Of a DNA stretch of 64,000 nt, positions 41,434 to 49,693 are shown in pieces. Positions within the stretch are counted from its first letter, which is position 1. Each line of letters begins with the position of its first letter. The stretch is from Acrocarpospora macrocephala (GTDB lineage Bacteria > Actinomycetota > Actinomycetes > Streptosporangiales > Streptosporangiaceae): positions 1 through 64,000 of the forward strand of contig NZ_BLAE01000023.1 of assembly GCF_009687865.1 (NCBI RefSeq), given 5' to 3'. The position numbers were made by a program, and so were the translations under genes. The notes below the pieces were generated by a model that was not told the DNA's origin, did not search any database, and was given only the letters and a program-made list of their open reading frames with translations.

Positions 41434-42996
41434 TTAAACTACCGCCGATTCCCGCTCCACGTCGGCGGCGTGGGCCGGGGCGTACTTCACGCTCTTGCCC
41501 GGCATCCAGCGAGCGACCACGAGCGCGCCGATCAGGGCGACCAGGGCCGAACCCGCCGCCGCCCAGTGAATGCCGGTCACGAACGCGTCGTTGGCCGCGT
41601 CCATCAGCGCCGCGCCCTGGGCGCCCATGCGCTCGGTCACGGCGGCGGCCCCGGCGATGGACTCGGTCACCGCGTGCGCGGCCTCCGGCGGCAGGCCGGT
41701 GACCTGGCCCTCCATGTTCCCCCGGTAGCTGGCCGAGAGCGCGGCGCCCAGCACGGCGATGCCGAGCGTGCCGCCGACCTGGCGGACCACGTTGCTCATC
41801 GAGGAGCCTACCCCGGCCTTCTCCCGCGGCAGCGCGTTCATGATCGCCGTGGTCGAGGTGGGCAGGATGTTGGCCATGGCCGCGCCCTGCACGAACCCGA
41901 GCACCAGCAGGATCCACAGCGGCGTGTCAGCCTCGGCGAACACGTATCCGGCCAGCGCGACGGCGATCACCAGCATCGAGACCGTGCCGACCACCTTGGC
42001 GCCGAACCGCTCCACCATCCGGGCGCTCTGCGGCGAGAACAGCAGCTGCGCCACCGCGAACGGCAGCACCAGCGCGCCCGACTCCAGCGGCGAGAAGCCG
42101 CGGACGATCTGCCAGTAGAACGCCAGGAAGAACAGCACGCCCATGGCCGCGAAGAACACCAGGCCGACGGTGATGATCGCGGTGGAGAAGCCCGCGTTGC
42201 GGAAGTTGCGCACGTCGAAGGCCGGGTGGTCGATGCGGCTCTCGTACCAGACGAAGGCGGCCAGGATGGCCAGGCCGATCGCGGACGGCACGATGACCGT
42301 GGCGTCGGCGGCGGTGCCCAGTTCGGTGATCCTGACGATGCCGTAGACCAGAGAGACCAGGCCCAGGATGGACAGCAGCACGCCGACCGGGTCGAGCGCG
42401 GCCTTGTGCGGGTCCTTGGAGTCGGGCACCAGCGAGGCGATCAGCACGATCGCGAGCAGCACGATCGGCACGTTGATCAGGAAGACCGAGCCCCACCAGA
42501 AGTGCTCGAGCAGCAGGCCGCCGGTGATCGGGCCGATCGCGACGGCGATGCCGACGCCGCCCGCCCAGACGCCGATCGCCCGGCCGCGCTCGTGGATCGG
42601 GAAGACGTTGGAGATGATCGCCAGGGTGGCGGGCATGATCGCCGCGCCGCCGATGCCCATCAGCGATCTGGCCACGATGAGCTGCATCGGATCCTGGGCG
42701 TACGCGCTGGCCAGCGAGGACAGGCCGAACAGGATCATGCCGATCAGCAGCATGCGCTTGCGGCCGTAGCGGTCGCCGAGCACGCCGAAGGTGAACAGCA
42801 GCCCGGCGAACACGAGCGTGTAGGAGTTCATGGCCCACTCCAGCTCGCTCTGGGTGGCGCCCAGGCCGTGGACCGGGTCGGCGATCGTCTTGATCGCCAC
42901 GTTCAGGATGGTGTTGTCGAGCACCACCGCGAGCAGGCTGAACACCATCACGCCGAGGATCTGCCAGCGGCGCGGGTGACCAGTGTCTGGTTCCAC
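41434..42996 (-). CDS. DHA2-family (14-helix) MFS multidrug exporter
   Basis: A 520-residue EmrB/QacA-type drug:H+ antiporter. It has the helix-1 motif LLAVVLDNTILNVA near residue 22, motif A GDRYGRKRML near 75-85 and motif C-like GPITGGLL near 155. About 14 hydrophobic helices follow. The start is GTG 42996 with a GGGGGGA site about 4 bases upstream; the frame stays open upstream across the operator, but no start there is supported. Probably co-transcribed with tetR (29 bp downstream) and repressed through the inverted repeats at 43011-43064. Confidence 0.92.
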   Translation of the reverse strand: MEPDTGHPRRWQILGVMVFSLLAVVLDNTILNVAIKTIADPVHGLGATQSELEWAMNSYTLVFAGLLFTFGVLGDRYGRKRMLLIGMILFGLSSLASAYAQDPMQLIVARSLMGIGGAAIMPATLAIISNVFPIHERGRAIGVWAGGVGIAVAIGPITGGLLLEHFWWGSVFLINVPIVLLAIVLIASLVPDSKDPHKAALDPVGVLLSILGLVSLVYGIVRITELGTAADATVIVPSAIGLAILAAFVWYESRIDHPAFDVRNFRNAGFSTAIITVGLVFFAAMGVLFFLAFYWQIVRGFSPLESGALVLPFAVAQLLFSPQSARMVERFGAKVVGTVSMLVIAVALAGYVFAEADTPLWILLVLGFVQGAAMANILPTSTTAIMNALPREKAGVGSSMSNVVRQVGGTLGIAVLGAALSASYRGNMEGQVTGLPPEAAHAVTESIAGAAAVTERMGAQGAALMDAANDAFVTGIHWAAAGSALVALIGALVVARWMPGKSVKYAPAHAADVERESAVV

Positions 42997-43010
42997 GATT
43001 TCCCCCCAAT

Positions 43011-43064
43011 TACGATACGATCTAGTTTCGCAACGACACCGTATCGTATGATCTTTACGATACG
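43011..43064. promoter_or_regulatory. Triple TetR operator upstream of the DHA2 exporter
   Basis: The 9-mer TACGATACG occurs at 43011-43019, as its inverse CGTATCGTA at 43040-43048, and again forward at 43056-43064. The last two form an exact inverted repeat with a 7-base spacer, and the first adds another half-site. This is a typical TetR arrangement 15-70 bp before the start. The same 9-mer also occurs once at 46122-46130. Confidence 0.75.
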
Positions 43065-43110
43065 CAACGGTTCCGTAAAGCAATCTTCAAGGGCAGGGCA
43101 TTCCCCTAGA

Positions 43111-44292
43111 TCAGACAAGCACCGGCTTGGGCGCCTTTCGCCAGATCGGAGCGGCCGCGGCGACCACGGCCAGGCCGATCAGGCCGGCCCCGGCGAACGC
43201 CCAGGCCGGACCGGCCCCGTCGATGATGGCTCCGGCGATCGGGCCCGCGACGGCGATGCCGATGGTCAGGAAGGTGCCGTGCAGGCCCATCACCTCGCCG
43301 CGCACCGCCGTGGGCGCCCACCTGTTGACCATGTTGACGGTGGCGGACTGGGAGGGCGCGCAGAGCAGGCCGCTGGGGATGAGCGCCAGGCAGAGCCACC
43401 ACCAGCCGCCGCCCACCAGCCCGACCGGAATGGTCAGCGCGCTGAGCACGGCGATCATGGCCAGGGGTGAGAAGCCGCGCGAAAGGCCGCCGTAGACGAA
43501 CCCGCCGACCAGAGAGGAGAGGCACCAGATGCTGATGACCGGGCCGATCCACCCGGTGGCGCCGCTGTCCTCCAGCGTCGCCACGATGGCCAGGTCGGTG
43601 GCGGTCAGCACGAAACAGAGCGTGGACCCCATCGCGAGCACGGTGAGCAGCCGGGGCGTCAGCCACTGCCGCCGGGGAATGTGCTCGCCGGTCTCGGCCG
43701 CGAGTTCGGCGGCCGACCGGGTGGGCGGGTTCAGCGCGAATAAGGCGAGACCCGAGCAGAGGAAGCCGACACCGATCACCGCCATCGCGGTGGTGCTGGA
43801 CAGCGCGCTCACCCCGGCGGCCGCCACCGCCGGGCCGATCATGAACGACGTCTCGGTGGCCATCGAGTCCAGCGCGAACCCGGTCCGATGGCTCTCGGCG
43901 GGCACCATCGCCGCCAGGCACTGCCGGATCACCCCGAACACCGGCAACATCAGCAGCCCGCTCACTCCCGCCAGGACCAGCAACGCCGGGTACGGCAACG
44001 CCCACGCGGTCACCCAGAACAGGAACTGCGCCAGCATGGTGACCACCACCACCGGCCGCACCCCGCGCCGGTCGATGAACCGGCCCGTGATGGGCGAGCC
44101 GAGCGCCATGCCGATCGTGGCCGAGGCGCCGACCAAGCCGGCCTGGGTCCAGGTCATCCCGAGCGACTTCACCGTGTGCAACGTCAGCACCAGGCTGGTG
44201 GCCGTGTGGGGGATCCGGGCGAGGAGCCCGACGAGGAGCAGGTTCCGCACGCCGGGCTCGGCCAGGACCCGGCGGTAAGGTTCAATTTCCAT
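43111..44292 (-). CDS. MFS transporter
   Basis: A 393-residue, 12-helix major facilitator protein with motif A GRFIDRRGVRP near residue 70. Helices and the basic central loop are as expected. GGAGGT (44304-44309 on the minus strand) precedes ATG 44292 with an 11-base gap. No regulator gene is adjacent on the same side, but a 14-bp palindrome (44320-44333) lies upstream. The substrate is unknown. It is divergent from panB and on the same strand as the DHA2 pump, but 114 bp and the TetR operator separate the two pumps. Confidence 0.88.
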   Translation of the reverse strand: MEIEPYRRVLAEPGVRNLLLVGLLARIPHTATSLVLTLHTVKSLGMTWTQAGLVGASATIGMALGSPITGRFIDRRGVRPVVVVTMLAQFLFWVTAWALPYPALLVLAGVSGLLMLPVFGVIRQCLAAMVPAESHRTGFALDSMATETSFMIGPAVAAAGVSALSSTTAMAVIGVGFLCSGLALFALNPPTRSAAELAAETGEHIPRRQWLTPRLLTVLAMGSTLCFVLTATDLAIVATLEDSGATGWIGPVISIWCLSSLVGGFVYGGLSRGFSPLAMIAVLSALTIPVGLVGGGWWWLCLALIPSGLLCAPSQSATVNMVNRWAPTAVRGEVMGLHGTFLTIGIAVAGPIAGAIIDGAGPAWAFAGAGLIGLAVVAAAAPIWRKAPKPVLV

Positions 44293-44319
44293 TTTTGCGA
44301 CTTACCTCCGCATGGCATT

Positions 44320-44333
44320 GTGCCGTGCGGCAC
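44320..44333. promoter_or_regulatory. Palindrome in the panB/MFS divergent region
   Basis: GTGCCG, TG, CGGCAC: exact 6-bp arms. It lies 28 bp upstream of the MFS start and 118 bp upstream of panB. It may be an operator; no regulator is assigned. Confidence 0.35.
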
Positions 44334-44451
44334 CGACAGGTTCGCCACTGGATTACTGGGGTGGCGTGGGGTGTTCCCCGCTGGTGACGGCATGCAATGA
44401 TCTGACTGTCCGGGGACGCCACTGGGGCGCCACGAGACCATGGAGGTAGCC

Positions 44452-45291
44452 ATGTCCTCTGCTAGTTCTGTAAGCGCGCTCTATGGCGGTAACGCCGGGC
44501 GCAGGGTCACCGTCCGCGATATCGGCGCCGCCAAGGCGCGGCGCGAACGCTGGCCGATGGTCACCGCGTACGACGCGATGACCGCGCGGGTCTTCGACGA
44601 GGCGGGCATCCCCGTCATGCTCGTCGGCGACTCGGCCGCGATGGTGGTCTTCGGTTACGACTCGACGCTCCCGGTGACCGTCGACGACCTCATCTCCCTC
44701 ACGGCCGCCGTCGTCCGGGGTTCGTCCCGGGCCATGGTCGTGGCCGACCTCCCGTTCGGCTCCTACCAGGCCTCACCCCAGCAGGCCCTGGAGTCGGCGA
44801 CCCGGTTCATGAAGGAAGCCGGAGCCCACGCCGTCAAACTGGAGGGCGGCACCCGGGTTCTCCCCCAGATCGAAACCCTCGTCTCGGCCGGCATCCCCGT
44901 CATGGGCCACCTCGGCCTCACCCCCCAGTCGGTGAACGTCTTCGGTGGGTATCGCGTGCAGGGCCGTGGCCAGTCCGGTGAGGAACTCATGGCCGACGCC
45001 AAGGCCCTCGAGCACGCGGGCGCTTTCTCCCTCGTCCTCGAATGTGTCCCCACCGACCTGGCCAACCGTGTCACCGCCGCCCTCTCCATCCCCACCATCG
45101 GGATCGGCGCGGGCCCGGGCACGGACGCGCAGGTCCTCGTCTGGCAGGACCTCATGGGCCTGACCGAGCACCCCGCGAAGTTCGTCAAGAAGTACTCGGA
45201 CCTGGCGGGCGAGATGCACCGCGCGGTCCGAACCTTCGCCGACGAGGTCGTCAACGGCGCGTTCCCCACCGCCGAGCACAGCTACAGCTGA
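44452..45291 (+). CDS. panB: 3-methyl-2-oxobutanoate hydroxymethyltransferase
   Basis: First committed step of pantothenate synthesis: ketopantoate from 2-oxoisovalerate and methylene-THF. The 279-residue protein has the metal-site segment VMLVGDSAAMVVFG (near 53-66), the substrate site DLPFGSYQ, the VKLEGG strand with catalytic-side Glu, and a GIGAGPGTDAQVLVWQD signature near 220-236. Length and sequence fit the family well. ATG 44452 has GGAGG at 44442-44446, spacing 5, which decides against the in-frame ATG at 44440. No panC or panD gene is adjacent. Terminated by a strong hairpin at 45300-45330. Confidence 0.96.
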   Translation: MSSASSVSALYGGNAGRRVTVRDIGAAKARRERWPMVTAYDAMTARVFDEAGIPVMLVGDSAAMVVFGYDSTLPVTVDDLISLTAAVVRGSSRAMVVADLPFGSYQASPQQALESATRFMKEAGAHAVKLEGGTRVLPQIETLVSAGIPVMGHLGLTPQSVNVFGGYRVQGRGQSGEELMADAKALEHAGAFSLVLECVPTDLANRVTAALSIPTIGIGAGPGTDAQVLVWQDLMGLTEHPAKFVKKYSDLAGEMHRAVRTFADEVVNGAFPTAEHSYS

Positions 45292-45299
45292 CAAGCAGC

Positions 45300-45330
45300 G
45301 CCGTGGCCCGGAACACCTCTGGGCCACGGC
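45300..45330. terminator. Bidirectional terminator between panB and hydrolase
   Basis: Exact 10-bp arms, GCCGTGGCCC (45300-45309) and GGGCCACGGC (45321-45330), with an 11-base loop. It fills the 39-bp convergent gap and ends one base before the hydrolase stop. There is no T-run, but in GC-rich actinomycetes strong hairpins alone often serve. Confidence 0.7.
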
Positions 45331-46011
45331 CTACTGCGACGCGCCGATCAGCCACTCCGCGATCTCGTCCGGGGCGACGACCTGATGGAGGTGCTCGCCC
45401 GGGATGCGCGTGACCGGCCACCCACGCTCGTCGGCCTCCTTGGCGGCCCTCGCGTAGGGCTCGCCGAACCACAGGTACGCGCCGCGCACATGATCCCACT
45501 TGGCCGGTACGGGAATCTCCTGGTCGTAATACGCCAGCGGAAGCCGCGGCTGTTCGGCGACGATCTGACGGCGAGCCGCCTCATCGGGCACCAGTTCGGC
45601 GACCGCCTCTTCAGGCCACCAGTCGGTCCAGCGCGGCAGGATGCCGTCCGGATCGGCCATCGAACCGAGGAAGACCAGGTGCTCCGGCTCGGCCGCCCGG
45701 GTGGAGCCGGTCCGGGGCGGCAGGGCCGCGTCCACGAACAGGCAGATCGTGATCTGCCCGCGCAGGGCCTCCACCACCAGCGGCACGAACAGGCCCGCGT
45801 TGCTGTGCGCCACGATCGCCAGCGGCCCGAGCGGCGCCGAGGCCACCACCTCGTCCACCACCCTCGGCCAGTACGGCGGAGCCCCTACCCCGACATCCAC
45901 CAGCGAGGGCACGACCGCCGCCCGCCCCCGGGCCCGTAACGCGGCGGCGACCGGCGTCCACGTCGAAGGCCCGACGGAGGGACTGTGCACCAGCACGAAG
46001 GTCGCGTCCAT
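45331..46011 (-). CDS. Alpha/beta-fold hydrolase
   Basis: A 226-residue alpha/beta hydrolase beginning MDATFVLVHSPSVGPSTW, where the HSPS loop forms the oxyanion site. The nucleophile elbow is VAHSNAG (Ser near residue 82) and a late His is in EHLHQVV (near 207-214). The HSNAG elbow is Asn instead of the usual second Gly context. Start ATG 46011 fits the first beta strand. An in-frame ATG at 46053 lies directly behind AAGAGG, too close to serve as a normal site. Substrate unknown. Convergent with panB. Confidence 0.82.
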   Translation of the reverse strand: MDATFVLVHSPSVGPSTWTPVAAALRARGRAAVVPSLVDVGVGAPPYWPRVVDEVVASAPLGPLAIVAHSNAGLFVPLVVEALRGQITICLFVDAALPPRTGSTRAAEPEHLVFLGSMADPDGILPRWTDWWPEEAVAELVPDEAARRQIVAEQPRLPLAYYDQEIPVPAKWDHVRGAYLWFGEPYARAAKEADERGWPVTRIPGEHLHQVVAPDEIAEWLIGASQ

Positions 46012-46121
46012 TACCCCAGCATTCACCCGAGATCGTCCCTCTAGCGCGGACATCCTCTTAGCGCGAACGGCTTACACGGAACGAACAAGATCACCGCTAG
46101 CGTTGCGCACCGAATTGGCTA

Positions 46122-46134
46122 CGTATCGTATAAG
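46122..46134 (+). promoter_or_regulatory. Possible promoter/TetR half-site before the cyclophilin gene
   Basis: CGTATCGTA (46122-46130) is identical to the half-site of the TetR operator at 43.0 kb, and with the next bases it forms a -10-like TATAAG (46129-46134), 15 bp before the GTG start. The nine-base identity may be chance. No well-spaced -35 was found. Confidence 0.3.
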
Positions 46135-46149
46135 CGGAAGGTAAAATCC

Positions 46150-46971
46150 GTGTTTGACAGCAAGCGCTTAGCCGTCCTCGGCCTGGGTCTGATTCTGGCG
46201 CTCGTGACCGCCTGCAGCGGCTCCGACGCGACCGCCCCGGTCGCGGCCGAGTCCGGCGCTCCCTCATCGCTGCCCCCCTCGGCGGTCCCCTCCGCGGTCC
46301 CGTCGGAGATCCAGGAGGCGAGCCCCGCGCCGCCGGTCAACCCGGCCAAGGCCACCTGCGACTACCGCAAGGACGACACCGGCAGCCCGGAGCGCTTCGT
46401 CGGCTTCCCGCCCAAGAAGCCCACCAAGGCCGCGTTGAACGCCAAGACCATGACGATGCGCACCAACCACGGGGACATCGTGATCGAGCTCACCCAGAAC
46501 ACGCCGTGCACGGTGAACTCCTTCGCGTTCCTGGCCGGCAAGAAGTACTTCGACAACACCGTCTGCCATCGCCTGGTCACCGCCGAGACCAACGGCGTGG
46601 ACATGCTCCAGTGCGGCGATCCGCAGGCCAAGGGCGACGGGAAGAACCCGACCGACGGCACCGGCGGGCCCGGCTACCTGTTCCCGGATGAGAACCTCGG
46701 CCCGCAGTACGTGCGCGGCGTGGTCTTCATGGCGCAGGGCGGGGACGCGGCCAACTCCAACGGCAGCCAGTTCGCGATCTCCACCGCCAATGAGACCGCG
46801 CAGCTGCCCGCCGCCTACACGCCCTTCGGCGTGGTCGTGAAGGGCATGGAAATCGTTGACAAGATCGTCGCCGGGGGCGTGCAGACCACCCAGAGCGACA
46901 TCCTCAGCGACGACGGCGGCTCCAACGCGCCGAAGATCCCCGTCAAGATCAAGACGATCGTGCTCGCGTAG
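46150..46971 (+). CDS. Cyclophilin-type peptidyl-prolyl isomerase lipoprotein
   Basis: A 273-residue exported cyclophilin. Signal peptide with lipobox LVTAC (Cys22), a Pro/Ser-rich spacer, then a cyclophilin domain from about residue 95. It has NSFAFLAGKKYFDNTVCHRL, GTGGPGYLFPDE, GVVFMAQGG and GSQFAIST, which are the family's active-site segments (FMAQ and SQFAIS), although the catalytic Arg is in HRL. Such lipoproteins help fold exported proteins. Start GTG 46150 has GGAAGG about 8 bases upstream. No operon partner: the gene ends 3 bases before the convergent MocR gene. Confidence 0.9.
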   Translation: MFDSKRLAVLGLGLILALVTACSGSDATAPVAAESGAPSSLPPSAVPSAVPSEIQEASPAPPVNPAKATCDYRKDDTGSPERFVGFPPKKPTKAALNAKTMTMRTNHGDIVIELTQNTPCTVNSFAFLAGKKYFDNTVCHRLVTAETNGVDMLQCGDPQAKGDGKNPTDGTGGPGYLFPDENLGPQYVRGVVFMAQGGDAANSNGSQFAISTANETAQLPAAYTPFGVVVKGMEIVDKIVAGGVQTTQSDILSDDGGSNAPKIPVKIKTIVLA

Positions 46972-46974
46972 CGC

Positions 46975-48420
46975 TTACACCACCAAAGGGTGGAGCGAGG
47001 CGCGGCGGCGGGTGCCGTCGTACTCGGCCCAGGCGGCGGCGAGCCGGGTGACCGATTCGGTGAGTTCGGCCTCCGGGTGCACGAACGGCAGCCGGAGGCG
47101 GTCCACGTGCTCGCCCGCCGGGTCGAAGGACGGGCCCGGCGGGACGGCGACGCCGTGGCGGGCCGTCAGCTGGGCGAAGGCGCCGGCGTCGCCGCGCGGG
47201 AGCCGTACCCACAGGGTCTGGCCGCCCAGGGCGGGCTGGTGGGACCAGGTGGGGAGCTGAGCGGCGAGCTGGGTGCGCAGGTGGTCGTGGCGGTGTTTGA
47301 GGGTGGCCACGCGGGCTTGGCGTATCTCGTCCAGGTCCCTCAGGAGGGCGACGGCGGCGAGTTGGGCGAGGACATCGCCGCCCAGGTCGTGGATGGCGCG
47401 CAGGCGGGCCAGCCGGGAGATCACGGGGGTGGCGGCGCGAATCCAGCCGACCCGGATGCCACCCCAGATCAGCTTGCTGAGGGAAGCGACGGTGATGAGC
47501 TGCTCGCCCTTCGCGTACGCGGCGAGGGGGAGGGGCAGCTCGCCGTCGAAGCAGAGCTCGGCGGGGACCTCGTCGTCGATCACCGGGACGTCGGCGCCGG
47601 CCGCCCATCCGGCCAGGCGGCGCCGGGCCAGCGGGGGCATGATCAGGCCGGTCGGGTTGTGAGCGGTCGGGATCACGTACGCGAGGGCGGGCTTGCCCAC
47701 CTCCGGCTCGCGCGGGGACAGCACGCCCCGGTCGTGGGCTTCGGCCAGGTCGCAGGGGGAGAGCAAGGCCCCGGCGTCGCGGAAGATCTCGATGGCGCTC
47801 GGGTAGGTCGGGCTTTCGATCCTGACCGTGTCCCCCGGCGCCACCAGCAGCGCGGTGATCAACGAGATGGCCTGCTGGCCGCCGTTGGTGACCAGGATCT
47901 GGTCCGGGCCGGTGGGCAGGCCGCGGCGGCTGTAGTACGCCGCCAGCGCCCGCCGCAGATCCGGATATCCAGCCGGATGGTAGCCAATATCGTGGCGGAC
48001 CCCGCTTAACCGCGCGATCGCCTCCTGGTACGCCTCGATCAGCTCCGGCGGCGGCTCGATCGGCGCGGCGCAGGTCAGCAGCGTCACCCCGTCCGGCGGG
48101 TCGAGCACGTGCAGCAGCAGCGGGTTCGACACCCCGTCCGCCGCCCGGGTGGCGGGCAGCTCCGCCTCGGCGACCCTGGTTCCGCTGCCCTGCCGCCGGA
48201 TCAGCCGCCCTTCCTGCTGCAGCAGGTCGTAGGCCGCCACGACCGTCCCCCGGCCGACCGCCAGCCGCCGCGCCAGCACCCGGTCGGGGGGCAACGCCGA
48301 CCCCGGCGGCAGCAGCCCGTCGTCGATCAGCGCCCGGAGCCGGATCGCGAGCAGCAGATACAGCGGCCCCCGCCCGGACGCCCAGCGCCCCAGCCACCCG
48401 ACGATCCGCTCGACGTCCAT
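46975..48420 (-). CDS. MocR/PdxR-type regulator (GntR HTH + aminotransferase domain)
   Basis: A 481-residue protein. It has an N-terminal GntR winged helix (about 8-75, with LLPPGSALPPDRVLARRLAV and GRGTVVAAYDLL). A fold-type I aminotransferase domain follows, with PTAHNPTG near 250 and the PLP-lysine segment SLSKLIWGGIRVGW near 310. MocR proteins sense PLP or an amino-acid adduct and control PLP or amino-acid genes. It is divergent from a trans-sulfuration enzyme, its likely target. Start ATG 48420 has GGGGAG about 8 bases upstream; the upstream ATG 48438 has none. Confidence 0.9.
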   Translation of the reverse strand: MDVERIVGWLGRWASGRGPLYLLLAIRLRALIDDGLLPPGSALPPDRVLARRLAVGRGTVVAAYDLLQQEGRLIRRQGSGTRVAEAELPATRAADGVSNPLLLHVLDPPDGVTLLTCAAPIEPPPELIEAYQEAIARLSGVRHDIGYHPAGYPDLRRALAAYYSRRGLPTGPDQILVTNGGQQAISLITALLVAPGDTVRIESPTYPSAIEIFRDAGALLSPCDLAEAHDRGVLSPREPEVGKPALAYVIPTAHNPTGLIMPPLARRRLAGWAAGADVPVIDDEVPAELCFDGELPLPLAAYAKGEQLITVASLSKLIWGGIRVGWIRAATPVISRLARLRAIHDLGGDVLAQLAAVALLRDLDEIRQARVATLKHRHDHLRTQLAAQLPTWSHQPALGGQTLWVRLPRGDAGAFAQLTARHGVAVPPGPSFDPAGEHVDRLRLPFVHPEAELTESVTRLAAAWAEYDGTRRRASLHPLVV

Positions 48421-48436
48421 CCACGCACTCCCCTTC

Positions 48437-48472
48437 ATTGGTTCGAGAAGCGGACCAATTCGGAGCCATTGG
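48437..48472. promoter_or_regulatory. MocR-type operator repeats
   Basis: ATTGGT (48437-48442), its inverse ACCAAT (48454-48459) and a further CCATTGG (48466-48472) lie in the 91-bp gap between the MocR gene and the trans-sulfuration gene. MocR regulators commonly bind paired inverted and direct half-sites. The arms are short, so this is a candidate. Confidence 0.5.
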
Positions 48473-48511
48473 ATCTGACATCGGACGGGGTTTCAAGTAA
48501 TCCTTGGCGTT

Positions 48512-49684
48512 ATGAGTGCTTTTCGACCGGAAACGCGGCTTGTTCACCTGCCGAAGCCGGTGCTGACCGGAAGTTCGCCGATCTCAGTGCCGATCTACCA
48601 GACCTCGGGATTCGAGTTCGAGGATCCCGCGGTGTTCGCGGACGGGATGACCCGCCCGGACGGCGCGTTCGTCTACGCGCGGTACTCCAACCCGACCGTA
48701 CGGTCCCTGGAGGACGCCGTCGCCGGCCTCGAAGGAGGCGTGGCGGCGGTGGCCGCGGCCTCCGGGATGGGCGCGATCAACATGGTGCTGCTCGGGTTAC
48801 TGCAGCCGGGCGACCACGTCATCGCGCAGCACGCGCTCTACGGCGGCACCGCGCACATGCTCGACGATCTCGTCGAGCGGTTCGGCATCCAGGTCAGCTA
48901 CGTGCCGGAACACGACCCGGCGGCGGTCCGCGCGGCCATCCGGCCGCGGACCAAGCTGCTCTACCTGGAGACCATCGCCAACCCGATGACCCAGGTCGCG
49001 GACCTGCCCGCGATGTGCGCCGCCGCGCGCGAGGCGGGCATCCTCACGGCGGTGGACAACACCTTCGCCTCGCCGATCCTGTGCCGCCCGATCGAGCACG
49101 GCGCCGACATCGTCCTGCACTCGACCACCAAGTACCTGGGCGGCCACGCCGACATCATCGGCGGCCTGGCGGTCTTCGCCGACGACGCGCTCTACCGGAA
49201 GATCTGGTCCTACGCCTGCACGCTCGGCGCCACCCCCGACCCGTTCGCGGCCTGGCTGACCCTGCGCGGCATGCAGACGCTCGCGCTGCGGATGGAACGC
49301 CACTGCGCCAACGCCCGCGTGCTGGCCACCCGCCTGGCCGGGCACCCGGCGGTCGCCGCCGTGCACTGGCCCGGCCTGGCGAGCCACCCCTCCCACGAGA
49401 TCGCCGCCAAGCTCCTCCCCGACTTCAGCGGCGTGCTCTCCTTCGACCTGCTCGGCGGGCGCGCGGCCGGGGAGAAATTCATGAGCTCGGTACGGCTCGC
49501 GCTTCTCGCCCCTTCCCTGGGCGGGGTCGAAACCCTGATCCTCCACCCCGCCAGCACCTCCCACCGCCACCTGGACGAGGAGCAGTTGGCCCAGGCGGGG
49601 ATCGGCGCGGGAACCGTCCGCGTGGCGGTCGGCATCGAGCACGCCGAGGACCTCTGGGCCGACATCGCGCAAGCCCTGGACTAG
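48512..49684 (+). CDS. Trans-sulfuration PLP enzyme (Met gamma-lyase / cystathionine gamma-lyase or synthase family)
   Basis: A 390-residue Cys/Met-metabolism PLP enzyme. PLP lysine is Lys207 in HSTTKYLGGH. The phosphate-binding ASGMGAI loop, the YSNPTVRSLE segment and the ETIANPMTQVAD strand are characteristic. I cannot separate methionine gamma-lyase from cystathionine gamma-lyase/synthase by sight. A MocR regulator lies upstream with operator-like repeats and a threonine dehydratase-type gene 9 bp downstream, so the role may be degradative (release of 2-oxobutyrate). Start ATG 48512. Confidence 0.88.
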   Translation: MSAFRPETRLVHLPKPVLTGSSPISVPIYQTSGFEFEDPAVFADGMTRPDGAFVYARYSNPTVRSLEDAVAGLEGGVAAVAAASGMGAINMVLLGLLQPGDHVIAQHALYGGTAHMLDDLVERFGIQVSYVPEHDPAAVRAAIRPRTKLLYLETIANPMTQVADLPAMCAAAREAGILTAVDNTFASPILCRPIEHGADIVLHSTTKYLGGHADIIGGLAVFADDALYRKIWSYACTLGATPDPFAAWLTLRGMQTLALRMERHCANARVLATRLAGHPAVAAVHWPGLASHPSHEIAAKLLPDFSGVLSFDLLGGRAAGEKFMSSVRLALLAPSLGGVETLILHPASTSHRHLDEEQLAQAGIGAGTVRVAVGIEHAEDLWADIAQALD

Positions 49685-49693
49685 AGTTCCCCG

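Noticed and set aside
48421-48511. SAM or other riboswitch before the trans-sulfuration gene
   Set aside because: Only 91 bp, filled by operator-like repeats, and no multi-helix pattern. MocR control explains it.
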